From Oryzias latipes (lineage: Eukaryota > Chordata > Actinopteri > Beloniformes > Adrianichthyidae), in assembly GCF_002234675.1 (NCBI RefSeq), contig NC_019871.2, positions 19,624,604 through 19,688,603 of the forward strand: DNA of 64,000 nt, given 5' to 3'. Of the stretch, positions 32,401-43,500 are shown in pieces. The position numbers and the translations under genes are program-made. The stretch's first letter is position 1. The number at the start of each line of letters is the position of its first letter. The notes under the pieces are model-generated. The model worked only from the letters and a program-made list of their open reading frames with translations. It was not told the DNA's origin and did no database searches.

Positions 32401-33732
32401 TATGATTGTGCCGTTTTTAGGTCAAATTAAAAAAAAAATTGCTGTTTTAAAGGACGTATTTTCTGCAGAGCAGTAGTGCTTCATTAGAAGTTGGCTTCTG
32501 AATTGTGGGCGGAACTGTTGACTCACAACACCGCCCCCCTTCCCCTTCCCTTTGCTAAGAGCTTGGAGCAGGGAGCTTGTGGCCCCCAGCTTATTTATTC
32601 TCTGCATCACAAATATGCTCTTTTTCTAGCTGCAGAAATGCAATTTTAAGTTTAATTTTCTTCATATATGTCCTGCATTATTCAGAAAAATGCTACAAGA
32701 ACATGTTGAAAACACTATTTTCATTGGAGTGGGCCTTTAATGCTCTTCGGGATGGTTTATTGCAGTGATATTTTTCTTCCATATTAGTTTCCTTATCTGA
32801 CTTGAAAAAACACCAGACGCGGAGTTCGGTTTTTACGCACTTGTTAAATAAAAAAAAAGCGTCGTCGGTGGATTCAGCAGAGAAAGCGCTACGTCAGCAC
32901 CTGGAAAAGGCTATAAAAGCACCGCAGATGCAACAGAAAAGGCTGACGAAGAGTCATGTCATCACCGCACATGTTCACACAGTGCTGACCTCTTCCTGCC
33001 AGCACGGGAAACCCGTGCGCGTGCCCCCAAATAAAGTTGCGCGTTTCAGTGGAGACCTTGAACGCATCGGCTGAAGGCAGCCCTTTGTCTGCAACGCAAA
33101 AGCCAATTAATCATCAACTGCAGCCTGTGGAACAGGATCTGAATGCTTCATGGGAGAGGAGCTCTCCGAGCAGAAACCTGGTGCTTGATGGGATCAAATG
33201 TATCATCTTGATAACAAAAAAAATTCCTTTCAACGGCTGTGTCATGTTCTCCAGACATGTTCTCCAGAGAGAACCCAGTAACGCCGCTGAGGCCGGGTGT
33301 ACTTTGAACCCCGGTCACCGGCAGGCGACAGCCAGCACCGGATGGAGCCGTGAGCGAGCAGAGAGAACACCTGACCTGCCCCATTCAGGAGTGAAAGAGT
33401 GACCATTAAACTCACGGGATCTCCAAAGGAAAGAGTTAGAAAATGTCAACGTTTGGTTTAAATCACCAAACTTCCCCACTGTGAGAAACTGAAAGTTCAG
33501 TCAAAGCCAGTTGTCATTTCCCACCTGAAGCTTTTCAGTTCGAACTCGGTTCATTCTGAGAACACCTGAACAGGTGCAGCTTTACGGGAAGAACCAGTTC
33601 ACGCCCGACTCAAACTCCAGGCTTTTATGTTTAAGGAGCTCAATATTCACAGCCTCCTTCGGGAAGCAGTGGCTCACTGGTCAGCAGTAAGAGGGAAAGT
33701 TCTGGAGAAACTCACAACTCCTTGATGAGCAT
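23490..33732 (-). CDS. pitpna: Phosphatidylinositol transfer protein alpha, 11 coding exons, 269 aa
   Basis: Class I PITP that exchanges PI and PC between membranes in the cytosol and supports phosphoinositide signalling. CDS (minus): 33716-33732, 31166-31196, 29434-29579, 29100-29191, 28905-28912, 27964-28038, 25689-25772, 24908-24985, 24704-24814, 24440-24562, 23490-23534. All edges are GT-AG and the phases add up to 269 codons plus TGA (human PITPNA is 270-271). It has the START-like fold signatures [14 protein letters not shown] and [13 protein letters not shown]. With a two-residue offset to human numbering, the headgroup ligands Thr59, Lys61, Asn90 and Glu248, Cys95 and Ser166 are kept (T57, K59, N88, E246, C93, S164). 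The C-terminus VKGMGADD matches alpha rather than beta. The usual WW membrane-docking pair is W201-L202 here. Adjacency to slc43a2 as in human supports the name. Confidence 0.95.
23791..23940 (+). repeat. Dispersed repeat, copy B (pair with 21906-22060)
   Basis: Located in the last pitpna intron, in the same orientation as copy A; see that entry for the shared words. Confidence 0.65.
26377..27050 (-). pseudogene. Tc1-like transposase remnant
   Basis: The N-terminal DNA-binding part and the C-terminal catalytic part are in separate frames with about 60 bp between them, against roughly 340 aa in intact fish Tc1 transposases. A GRPR-like linker and the first catalytic Asp are absent, so it cannot work. 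Confidence 0.85.
27170..27621. mobile_element. 452-bp MITE (Harbinger-like, 3-bp duplication CAG) inside the Tc1 copy
   Basis: The ends are GGGGGTATTCCAGGAAGC and GCTTTCTGGAATACCCCC, flanked by CAG (27167-27169 and 27622-27624). Removing it rejoins the Tc1 sequence GTTACAG-GTCTGTG. A 3-bp duplication and G-run ends fit Harbinger-type MITEs. Confidence 0.75.
28604..28805. mobile_element. 202-bp hAT MITE in pitpna intron
   Basis: The ends are CAGGGCTGGCCAGGCCTGAT and AGGACCAGCCCTG, with a perfect 8-bp duplication CTCTACAC (28596-28603 and 28806-28813). It ends about 100 bp from the 8-nt micro-exon. Confidence 0.85.
28905..28912 (-). CDS. pitpna: pitpna 8-nt micro-exon
   Basis: TCCTTACA on the minus strand lies between TGATGCAG and GTGAGTGAGC. 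It is needed to join exon 29100-29191 (phase 1 end, codon begun with A) to exon 27964-28038 (starts on codon AAC); together they read CRT-I-L-T-N, matching the CRTVITN-type sequence of other PITPs. Without it the frame is lost. Confidence 0.85.
29801..30230. mobile_element. MITE-like element with AGGGCCACCA ends in pitpna intron
   Basis: The ends AGGGCCACCA (29801) and TGGTGGCCTT (30230) are near-perfect inverted repeats. The interior is AT-rich, with recurring TTGTAAATTGTTGAAT and TTTCATAATTGTA words. The target duplication is unclear (TT/AATA). Confidence 0.5.
31962..32322 (+). mobile_element. Decayed relative of the 5727-6137 hAT MITE, in pitpna intron 1
   Basis: Shared ordered words with the intact copy: AATAGCAAAACAA, GCAACAGTTT, GGGCT/GGGCG...TCCAATT, ATACTTCAAGCT, ATTTATTGCA, GATAAATTTG and the closing TGTGCAGCTCTA. 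The outer left end is lost and GCGATA words have mutated, so it is older than the copy at 5727. Confidence 0.65.
32420..32742. repeat. Fish repeat with GGGCGGAACTGTTG core, in pitpna intron 1
   Basis: It holds a T/A-run boundary, a GTGGGCGGAACTGTTG core, and the end ACAAGAACATG...GGAGTGGGCCTTTAA. The last part reappears inverted at about 48497-48560 (TTTAAAGACCC ... CATGTTCTTGTAGCATTTTTC), so this is a dispersed family. Confidence 0.55.
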
Positions 33733-33960
33733 GGTGGTGTCCGGGCTTTGGAGGCGCGCAGAGAGGAGCTGGACCGGCAGACAGATGCTTCTTCCCGGCT
33801 GACAGGGCGCTTTTCACTCCGGCCTCTCTTCCTGGGAGATGTCGTGAGTGTTGAGGGGGCGCGGCCTGCGCACGAGGACACACCCACCTTTCTTCAGGTG
33901 AGGCTGTGTCCCCTTTAGGCACCCTCGGAACTTTATCAACCGGTTTCACCAGCTTGCACC
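33733..33960 (-). promoter_or_regulatory. pitpna 5'UTR and proximal promoter region
   Basis: The sequence upstream of the ATG at 33732 is GC-rich, with CCGCGCCCCCTC (GC-box-like) near 33855 and several CpGs. No TATA box was clear. The start codon sits in a CACCACCATGCTC context, close to the vertebrate Kozak consensus. Confidence 0.5.
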
Positions 33961-34062
33961 CATTCCTGAAAAACGCCCAGCAGTGCTACCTTAGCCTAAA
34001 CAGCAATGATAGTTATTAAAGCATCGATATATATGATTATTCGTTTCGCTGGACTTTGTCTT

Positions 34063-34114
34063 CTTTGTTTGTTTGTTTGTTTGTTTGTTTGTTTGTTTGT
34101 TTGTTTGTTTGTTT
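34063..34114. repeat. (TTTG)n microsatellite
   Basis: About 13 perfect TTTG units in the pitpna-slc43a2 intergenic region. Confidence 0.95.
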
Positions 34115-34856
34115 AGGTAATCCAGGATCCCGTGCGTGGACAGGTGGTTAGACAGGTACAGGGAGGAACCCTCAGCTCTGGTAAAACGTGTTTATTTAAA
34201 CGATCATTTTCTGCAGTTCAACGAACTACACTGATCCGTTGCTCAACAAAGTGTTCCTGAACTTTTCTATTTCGTTTTCAAATAAACTTCTTTCCATCTT
34301 GGCAGCAGGAGGAAGTGAGAATGAAGAAAGAGGAAAAGGCAGCATGAATACTCGGACTACTGATGCATTTGAAAGAAGACTCTTATTTCATAATAAATAT
34401 GTTCATCATAATGGCAAAATCCCACATTCATAAATGTAACTATAGTAACCAGAGACTTGCTTTTTTGCCCTTTTAATATTATTTTTTTTATTGTATATCA
34501 TTTTTTTTCTGTATAAGTGGCTCAACTAGCAAAAAGGCGTTAAAATATAAATTATGGATTGTGAGAATAACGACCCCTTGTTCTCTCCCAATGTTTTTAT
34601 TGTTCATTCTTTTATACTGAATGTATAGTTTTCTCTATGTAAAACAAACAAAAGACGTTGGTTGGAAGCTGCATGATGAGAAACATCTTTAAGCAGCTTT
34701 TAACCGAATCAGAATGTAACGTGTCAAAAAATAAGACTTTTTAAAAACTTTTTGTATCCATTTTTAAATATATGTTTTGTCAATAGAATCAAAATGTCTT
34801 TATAATGAAAGAGGGACATTCTTAATTAAAAACATCTTGTAAATTCTCAAATTGTT

Positions 34857-37083
34857 ATTTTTTTACTTTATTAACAAATATTGCACATTCAAAATACCAA
34901 ACACAAAACTCCACACTGTGTGCAATATACAATTTTCACGTTCGCCAGGAAATTGAACAAAAAAACATGATAATAACAATGTAAAACAGGTTAAGCAAAA
35001 ATAATAAAGGCAAAGGAATCTGTTAAAGTTTTAAAAGAGACCAAGTTTCATCTGTTCTGACAGCTTTTTTGTTAGTGGAGGATTTTATACTGTTTATATA
35101 CAGTACCACTTCTTTCTGAAAAACATAAAATACTGTTTTTTTGTTGGAATATTTACACTTGTGAATGAAGGATTTAGCCATATATATAAGTAATTTAACT
35201 ACAAATATTCTCTCTGCATTAAATCTCCCTTGTGTAAAATATCCAAAAATAATATGCTCATAAAATAATCTATAATCTTCACATAGATGAGTTCTTAAAA
35301 ATGTATCAAATCTTTCCAAAATAGTTGAGTGAAAGAGCAAAACCAAAAAAGATGAGGCACAGTTTCTGGTGAGAAATGACAAAATTAACAGTTTATATCC
35401 AGATCTTTTTTAAACTTGGTAAAGAAGTGTTTCACTGGATACAATTTATGAAGAACTTTGAAAGAAATTTCTCTGATTTTGTTGGTGATGAAATAGTTTT
35501 GGGGCACGGACCAAACCTTTTCCCCTCTGAATTCTACAGCCAAACCTATTCCAACATGAGCTAACATGCGGGTTTGTGGCAATCTCATTTTGAAACAGAG
35601 AACGGATACTTTGATTATTCCTGCCATCTGAAAAACATACCTTTCCACACTACAATTCTGTTAATTTGGGAGGAGAACATGGAGTATTTGAAGGAGAACT
35701 GCTACACAGAAGTTTAACACCACCTGGGATGGCTCCAGTAACCAATGCAAACTCTGCAGGTGAGACATGCAGACTATAGGTGGAAAGAAACTCAACGTAT
35801 GACGTCAGGTTACCTTGTGGATTAATCAGCTGTGTCACAAGAGAAATGTTATTTTCCAACCAATTTTCAAGAAAAATACTCTTGTTTTTGTATAGAATAT
35901 CTGCATTATTCCAAATATAGTAGAAATGAGGAAAAAATGTATGTTTGTAGATCAAAGTCCATGCCAATAAAATCTGTATATGAAAATTAGACAGTTTTAA
36001 AGGAATTTTCCCTATTTTAAAATTACTTAATAGAAGAAATGTCAGACCTCCAAGCTTATCAAATATATGTTTTAGCATGAAATTTCAAAATGAGGTTTCA
36101 CTTTTTAAGAAGTTCTTTAACCCTTGTGCTATCCTAGGCACTTTAACATTGGGAGTTGGGTCATCTAGACCCACTAGACAGTGCTCTGAACCTTTTTTCT
36201 TCAATGATTTGTGAACCTCACTGGTGTCCATGGATTACATGAAATCTGTCCATCTTTATCCACCTTTGTCATGGTAGGGAGGACACGTCAATGTAAGGGT
36301 GGGGTCATCTAAGATAGCACAAGGGTTAAGCATTTAATTTTGAGGGCATTATTTAGAGTGGAAAAGTCCAGAAAGTCAAGTCCTCCGTCTTTTGATGAAT
36401 TAATTACTACTGATTTTTGTACATAGTGGATTCTGTTTCTCCAAAGAAAATAAAAAAGTTTCTGATCAATCCTTTTTGCATTTTTACTGTCCAGAGATAG
36501 TTAGGAAGAAATGTAAACTAGTCTGGAAATTCCTTCTGCTTTGCTAAGAGGGCACGACCTTTTAGTGAAAGATCTCTTTGTAGCCAGCGGTTAAACTTAT
36601 TTTGTGCTTTTGCTAAAATAAGACTATAGTTATCAGTTCTCTTTGTTTTTGATCTTTAGTTATCTGCAATCCCAAATATGTGACATTTTCTTTGACTACT
36701 ATACTATTTATGGATGTTAGAGCACATTGTTTAAGAGAAAATAACTCCCATTTCTTTAGGCTTAGATGAAATCCTGATGCTTTTGAAAATGTATTTATAA
36801 CTTGAAGAACCCTGAGAGCCTGTGAGGATTTTTTTAAGAATGTGGTGTCACCTGCCAGTTGACTTATAAGAATGTTTTTACAAGCAATAGAAATTCCATC
36901 AATATTACTCGATTTTATAAATCTGCAGAAAACTTGTGCAACCAGAAGAAACAGGTACACAGAGACAGGACTCCCCTGTCTTCTTCTTCTCTGGAGACAG
37001 ACAGTAGAATAGAAAAGGATGCTCAACAGAATTCTCCAATAGTTGTGAAATGAGTTTGACAAAAGTGCGTCATCTGTCAACAA
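34857..37083 (-). pseudogene. L1 ORF2 3' half with 3' end, split by a MITE
   Basis: Minus strand, right to left: RT palm with SPVSVYLFLLVAQVFCRF, DGISIACKNILISQLA then GDTT at the catalytic box (normally ADDT), INTFSKASGFHLSLKKWE and YLGLQITKDQ (36613-37083); then, past the MITE at 36121-36325, the C-terminal region (35023-36078) with VWSVPQNYFITNKIREISFK. An AATAAA-like end lies near 34866. Several frameshifts and stops, and an altered catalytic Asp, show it is dead. It is the same family as the 17750-21905 fragment. Confidence 0.8.
36121..36325. mobile_element. 205-bp piggyBac-like MITE, copy 1
   Basis: The ends are CCCTTGTGCTATC and GATAGCACAAGGG, flanked by TTAA (36117-36120 and 36326-36329), as in piggyBac elements. 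The interior has GGGTCATCTAGACCCAC and CAGTGCTCTGAACC. It sits in the L1 ORF2 remnant. Confidence 0.85.
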
Positions 37084-38013
37084 TCACATGATTTGGGTTT
37101 GACCAATCAGAGAAGAGTAAGCCTGACTGAAAGGTGAAACATTTTCTTGTTTTTTGTTTTATTTCTTTCTTTACTTTTCATGAATTTCTATGAGTTTAAA
37201 TATAAACAACTCTGCTTATGAAATATATTAAAAGCTGGTCTGGTTTTTGAGAATGGACTTTTATGAATATAAAACTTGCCCAGACATTTTCATACATTTA
37301 AAGCTAAATAAATCAGGCTGTCATGTGAAATTATACCAAATTTTAATTTTACCAAAACAAAGAATTCAGAAGAATATGGGGCTATGACACCATGGAAGAA
37401 CACCAGACATGAAAATCATTCCAAAAACTGATAACGTACATAAATGCTATAATAAAAAATTAAGCAGCAACTTGTTTCAGTGTTTTCAACACAAAAAGTA
37501 TAATTGTTTCCTTCAAATCCAAAAGTTTAATATTAAAGGTCCTTTACAAAATATACATCATCATTATGATTTTTAAAATGTATTTCTTGATTGAAATGTT
37601 ATGTCATTTGACATCAGTTTGTTCACTTCCTCTATGATATCCTGAAATTAAAGGATTATTTGTAAACTGGTGATGGACTGGCCATAAATGAGCAGAGAAG
37701 GAATTTGAACTTGCTGAATTAGCGTTATTGGTATTTCAATTAAAGACTGAGGAACAGCTTTTACAGTTTCATTTTATCATGCAAGTTAAAACTACCTAGA
37801 AAAGTTTCAAATCGTAAAATCCATCTACTACTGTCAATCAAATTTAACACTGATCGCATGTCCAGTTCTGGAAAATAAAGATTTACTTACATCACGAATT
37901 CCATAGAAATGTTATGGGGACTAAAGTTCTGTTTAAAGGTTAGTTTCCAGTATAACAACTTGCTGATGAAAGTGAAAGACTTGACAGGTAGTTTTTAGAA
38001 TCATTATTACAAT
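37084..38013. other. Intergenic AT-rich DNA between L1 remnant and second MITE
   Basis: No coding signal, no clear element ends. Confidence 0.5.
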
Positions 38014-38017
38014 TTAA

Positions 38018-38222
38018 CCCTTGTGCTATCTTAGATGACCCCACCCTTACATTGACGTGTTCTCCCTACCATGACAAAGGTGGATAAAGGTGGAAAGATT
38101 TCATGTCATCCATGGACACCAGTGAAGATCACAAATCATTGAAGAAAAAAGGTTCAGAGCACTGTCTAGTGGGTCTAGATGACCCAACTCCTAATGTTAA
38201 AGTGGCTAGGACAGCACAAGGG
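38018..38222. mobile_element. 205-bp piggyBac-like MITE, copy 2 (opposite orientation)
   Basis: Same length and sequence family as copy 1, inverted, flanked by TTAA (38014-38017 and 38223-38226). The right end has small changes (GGACAGCACAAGGG). It is about 150 bp beyond the presumed 3' end of slc43a2. Confidence 0.85.
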
Positions 38223-38371
38223 TTAAGAGGGAATTGATACCACCAATTTAGAAAAAAATTAGGAAGTTTTATGAAACCAAATACTTTTTCCAATTTTGGA
38301 AGAGCGATCTATATTAAGAAGTTTCTTTCACTTTTAAAACAACACAATAACTTCTGGTGATTACGTTCTTT

Positions 38372-38377
38372 TTTATT
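38372..38377 (-). terminator. Candidate slc43a2 polyadenylation signal
   Basis: AATAAA on the minus strand (GTCCAATAAAAAAG context), 2.19 kb after the stop codon. It is the best placed signal I found before the MITE; nearer weak signals may also be used. Confidence 0.45.
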
Positions 38378-40568
38378 GGACTCAGCCTTTTTTTCCCCTA
38401 AACAGCATGTTCTGTAAACATCCTGGTTATATTACAGTACAGTCTAAAACCCAGATATATCAGACATCAAATCATTAAAACACACATTCATATAAAAAGA
38501 ATAGAGAGAAGTAAAATGAAAACCAAAAAGACAATAAAAACCATATCAATGCACAGTAAATGGAAAATAACCAAACACACTTGGCAAAGCAAAAAAAAGC
38601 CTTTCTTTCAGGTCACATCAGATTTTCTTTTTAAATTGTCGCTGAACCACAGCTGGTAATCAGACGCATGGCAGGAGGGTTTCCCTGTCTTCCAGGACTC
38701 CTCACTCCTTCCACCAGCCTTCGGTCTCGCATATGACATGAAACAATGCGACATTTTACTACGGTACTATAAATCTCCTGACAGGAAGGGTGTCTTACTG
38801 GGCTTTTGAAAAAGGTGCAAAGTTGCAGTTCTGAGTCATCAGGGCTCACCCTTCCCAAGATAATAACAGAAAAATAATTTAAAATATTCGATTTTTCTTT
38901 TCTCTCTTCCCATTTGTCATCAAACCAATTATTTAGTGATTTCTCTATTATTTTTAATCAATGAAAAGAAAAGAAGTAACTGTTGGAATCTAAAGTGGCA
39001 AGTCAAACTGAAAGAAGAAATACATTTTTTTTTATGCACATAGAATCCACAACATAACATTTTCCCAAGTATTTCAGATGTATACCTTTCTGTTCCTACA
39101 TTCTGAATCTCCAACTAAAGGCGACAAAGCACATTTCTGGTAGGGGAGTCCTGGGGGGGGGCTGCTGTTTACAAATACATGACTGAGGTCCATTTCTAAA
39201 GTGCATCGTGCGCCATTCACGTCTCTCTTAAGACCTTTGCTGGGGTCATGAGGGGGCAGCACAGGTTTGTCCATAAATTTGTCACCTCTGATCATTTCAA
39301 GGGGAAAACGATCAAACACTAAGCTCGGGTGAGGCGTTTCATCTGGACGTACTTCACGCCAGGTGACCATCTTTAGAGGGCTTGTCAAGCAAGAAAAGAT
39401 CTGAGGTGCTTCTATGTGAGCATTCAAAGGCAACAGACTGAAAATCATCTCTTTCTGTGGACAGATTCCAGGTTTCTGTAAATGCAACTAGATAGTAGTT
39501 CTGTCATGCTTAGCTTTGTATGAATACATCTTCACCATCTTTGTCCTGAAGAAGTGTATTCAAGTTTCCCAGAGTGACTGTGCTGTGGCTGCATTTAGAT
39601 ACTGTACACAATAAACACAAATTGATTGAAAAAGACAAACAAAAAAAAGTATCACAAACCCTAAACTGAGCAGTTCTTTGGAATCCACCTTTGTAATTTA
39701 ATGGAAATTTGCTGGTTTGCACGGCCTCCATCCCAGCTCAAAGAAGAAACCACACATTTCTAAAAGTAACTAGCACCGTAAAAAAATTCAGGAGAGGTCA
39801 TCAAAATGTGCTTGTTTTGCTTTGAATGTATCTATAGTGTGTGCGTTTATTGCTAATAATGATGCAGTAGAAACGGTCAAACCACTGAAATGAAAGAACA
39901 AACTGAAAGCAGAGGAGATGCGGGTTGTCGTTCTTTCACGAAGCTCTGGCAGAGATGCAGCCAGCTTTTTTCTGGTGGACATGGTATGTGTCTCTGAAGA
40001 TCACACAGCCATGAGCATTAGAGAGGTGTAGAGTGCTGCTTCAACGTGTGCATGCGCGTTTTCCTCCCAGGGAAAGTCCATACCATAACGGAGAGCTGAC
40101 AGGTCGTCAGTGGAGTGGCACCTCAAACAAAGATGGATAACAATACTTAATGTGGCTCCTGGAGTCCGAAATGTTGACACCAAACCAGCTCTGAACAGGT
40201 GAGAGTTTTCTGTTTTCAGATTGTCCTCATCTTCAGCGAGGGGCATCTTCGTCATCCCCCTGCCGTGCTGAAGTGTGACAGGTGTAGCTGAACCAGCAGA
40301 CCACACGAGTGACGGGCAATCAGAACAGCAGGAGTAAACAGAGGAGTCGTTTGAGGAGAAGTCTCTGTGCTTCTCCGAAGCTCCCGTTTGGGCTTCTTCA
40401 GGGACGAACAAACCAGGTGTGAGTGCTCATGTGGAATAAGCAGGGATGTGCTTGTGTGTGTTGTTTGCGGTAAACATGAGGTTTGTCAGTCTCTGAGATA
40501 CTGCAGCTGTGGAGCTCCTCACACGCGTGTTCTCCTCCCTCCTTTGTTTGGCGCCTGAGCCTCCCTGT
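38378..40568 (-). other. Presumed long 3'UTR of slc43a2
   Basis: 2.2 kb free of transposons directly after the stop, in contrast with the repeat-rich flanks. It holds several chance open frames, without similarity to known proteins that I recognise, and a poly-G/C run near 39153. UTR status is inference from position and from the long 3'UTRs usual for this gene. Confidence 0.45.
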
Positions 40569-43500
40569 CTACACGCATTCCTCGGGAGCGCCGCCGTTGT
40601 TCATCTTCACATATATTTTGGGGTCTTCATCTTGCTCGTCTCGGAGGCGCTGAAGGCGGCGACTGTGGAGCAGCAGGTAGAAGGGCAGGCAGAATCCCAG
40701 CATGCTCAGAACCAGCAGCCCAATATTCACCTACAGGAGATTAGATGACATGTAACTAATGGAGTCTGACTTTTACTGATGTGGTGGTGTTTGTGTCCTC
40801 TTACCCAAAGAGGGTCTCCATCCAAAGGCCCCACCATGGCCATGAAGAGGGGCTGCTGCAGAAGGGCAAACAGGGCGCTGATCAGAGACTGCATCCCCGT
40901 CAGGCTGCCGAACTGAGAGGAGGGGTACCTGAGGGGGCAAAACGGCACGTCAGGGCACAGGGACAGGGTACTTTTAGAAAAATTAAAAGTTCCAGTTAAA
41001 TGTTGTTTACACCCATAAAATGAATTTGAAAGTTCTAAAGTTTTTAGAGCTGCTTCTAAATCTAAATTTGATGATTTACCCAGCAGTGATTGAACTCCTA
41101 GTTTCAAAATGTTACAAACCTTATTTTAACAAATCAACTTATTATAAAGGAGCCAGTTCACCACTGAGGTGCTATGCTAAAGGCAGCAGACGTAGAGCTA
41201 AGCTAAACGGGTGGCGCTGAAATGCTGGGTGGGGCCTGATTTTCCTCTTCACTTATGATGCAGCTGAGCATCCTTTCTGAAAATCATTTAGGATATAACA
41301 CACTCAAAAAACTGAGAGGGGTCTGGTTGAAGCACACCATTAAACTGTAACCATGTTCCTAACGCACATGAATTCCTGCATTTCAACTCCCACGCCAAGA
41401 CTAAAGTGTACAAACCTGGAAAGTAAAACGCAGCCCTAAAAAAGGAGCTGTTCTGCTGCCCACTAGTGTTTAATTGCAGAACTGCAGGGCCACTCAAACT
41501 TGCTGGTTTGCTTGGGCTTTACGCAGATGCAAAAATCAAGATTTGCTTCTGATTTTACAACAAATGGGCTGCAGCTTTTAGCAGATTCATGGTTCCTGCG
41601 TGCGTTATGCACGTTCTATGGTTTGTAAATAGTTTGACCTGAAAAGTACACTTTTGTAAATGATGGCCTAAAACTGTAAGAAAAAGTAGTCTTTATGTGG
41701 GACTTTAATGAGCATAATCAATAGACTCTTCAGTTGGACCGTTCAATCTTCAAGTCTTCCCTTTACCTATTCATGCATGCACATGTTTGACAGTTTACTT
41801 TTGCTTTTTTTTTTGTTAAAACCATTGAGTTTCATGTCCTCATTGTTTTAGGAGTCATGCTCACTTAAGAAAATCGACACAATTCTTGTGTAATGTCGTG
41901 AAAACGAGCTGTTTTCATCACTTACACTGCAGCATACAGGCCTCCAACAGCAGAATGGATGAAGCCTCTGACAATAGTGTGGAGGACGAAAGACAGTATC
42001 TAGGGGACAGAAGAGGCACGTTTTCCATCAAGAACAAGGTATAATAATTACAGCTGGCTTCAAAGAGCTTTCATCTCTATCAAAAAGCAGACAAACATGA
42101 TGCAGTGACGCTTTTGTCCACTAGGTGGCACTGTGTAGCTGTGTGAGTCTCAGTCAGTAGTGCTGTGTAAATGCCTGCTATGTTTTTTGCTCTCTGCAGT
42201 CTGAACCTCCCACATCAGAGTGAGTTGGGGTTACGCTGGCACATGTTAGGAAATGTGACTCCCCCCAACAGGACCCAGAGCAACATCTCTGTTTAGCAGG
42301 AGGTTTGCGTACCTGGAGGGACAGGTTGGGAATACAGCAGGTGACTCCAAAGCCCACCAGTAGCAGATTGGTGAAGATGAAGGCTCTGGTGGCATTGGTG
42401 ATCTTCTGAATCCGTTTGTCTGGACGACGCGGCTGCCCAGGTTCCCTACGAAGAAAAAGAAAATAGTCCTTAAGAAGTTTTTTTTCCTCAATTTCTCATT
42501 TATTTGAAGCACGTGCACCCTCACCTTTTAGTGCTCTTGTCGTTCTCATCCTCGCACTCTTTGAGTTTCCAATCCATGACGTAACCAATGACAGGGGAGG
42601 TGATAAGACACAGAAGCTGGAGCACGCCAAAGATGGAGGTGTAGACGCTCACTGAAAAACAAAGCAGAGGCGTTAGTCGCCTTCAAGCCTACATTGTTAG
42701 CCTAACATGTTTTAAATGAAGCCTTTCTTTTGTTGCATTGAAGAAAACTGGATGCCATGAGATGTTTTGGGACATGTTACTCCGGACTTTAAACTCCAGG
42801 AAAGACAACAGAGGACAGAGTGTGGAGGAGGTGATGAATGTAGCTGGATAGATTAGCCTTAAGTGTCTTACCCACTTGCATCCTCTCCCCTGCAACAGTA
42901 GCAGGGCGCCAGCGTGACAGGGACGTTACAGAGTTGTTATTTTTTCTACAGAGTTGCTGCACACAAACCAAAACGCTGCAGAAAAGGGCTGCAAGCACAC
43001 ACCTGTGTTTAGGTCTGAGTCTGTGAGCGCCTCCAGGATGGTGTTTATGGCCCCCATGTAGAAGATGAGCCGCAGCTGAGTGACGCACATGGTGATGAGG
43101 CTCAGCAGGAAGATGGGGCTAAAGATACTCTTCATGAAGGACGGAGCTGCAGAGGAAATGAAACCAGAGAGGCCTTCAGAGCCGGGACCAAATTAAAGTC
43201 ATAAAACACATGGATGTCAAAGAACGCACAAAGGAAATTTCTTCCTACTTTACTTTCTTTTTTCTGGTTTTTCTGTCTATCTGATAGATGATCATCGTCC
43301 GTACATCACCCCAGGATACAAAAAAAAACACTGAGGAGAATCTTCAGTGGGTGTTTATGCCATCCCCATGGAATAAACACTAACTATCATCTTAGATCCT
43401 GGTGAAACCTTTATTGTGAAAGTAAACTGCACTGAAGATAAAGGAAACACATCAATCCTGAGGCCTCATGCAAAATGCAAGCACCAACAAGCTTAAGCCT

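Noticed and set aside
33037-33402. 121-aa plus-strand frame in pitpna intron 1
   Set aside because: Starts with a non-ATG-like context in a GC-rich stretch and matches nothing recognisable.
40001-40411. 136-aa minus-strand frame (and 39074-39487) between slc43a2 stop and its polyadenylation signal
   Set aside because: Lies in the presumed 3'UTR, shows no domain or splice logic and no biased composition.
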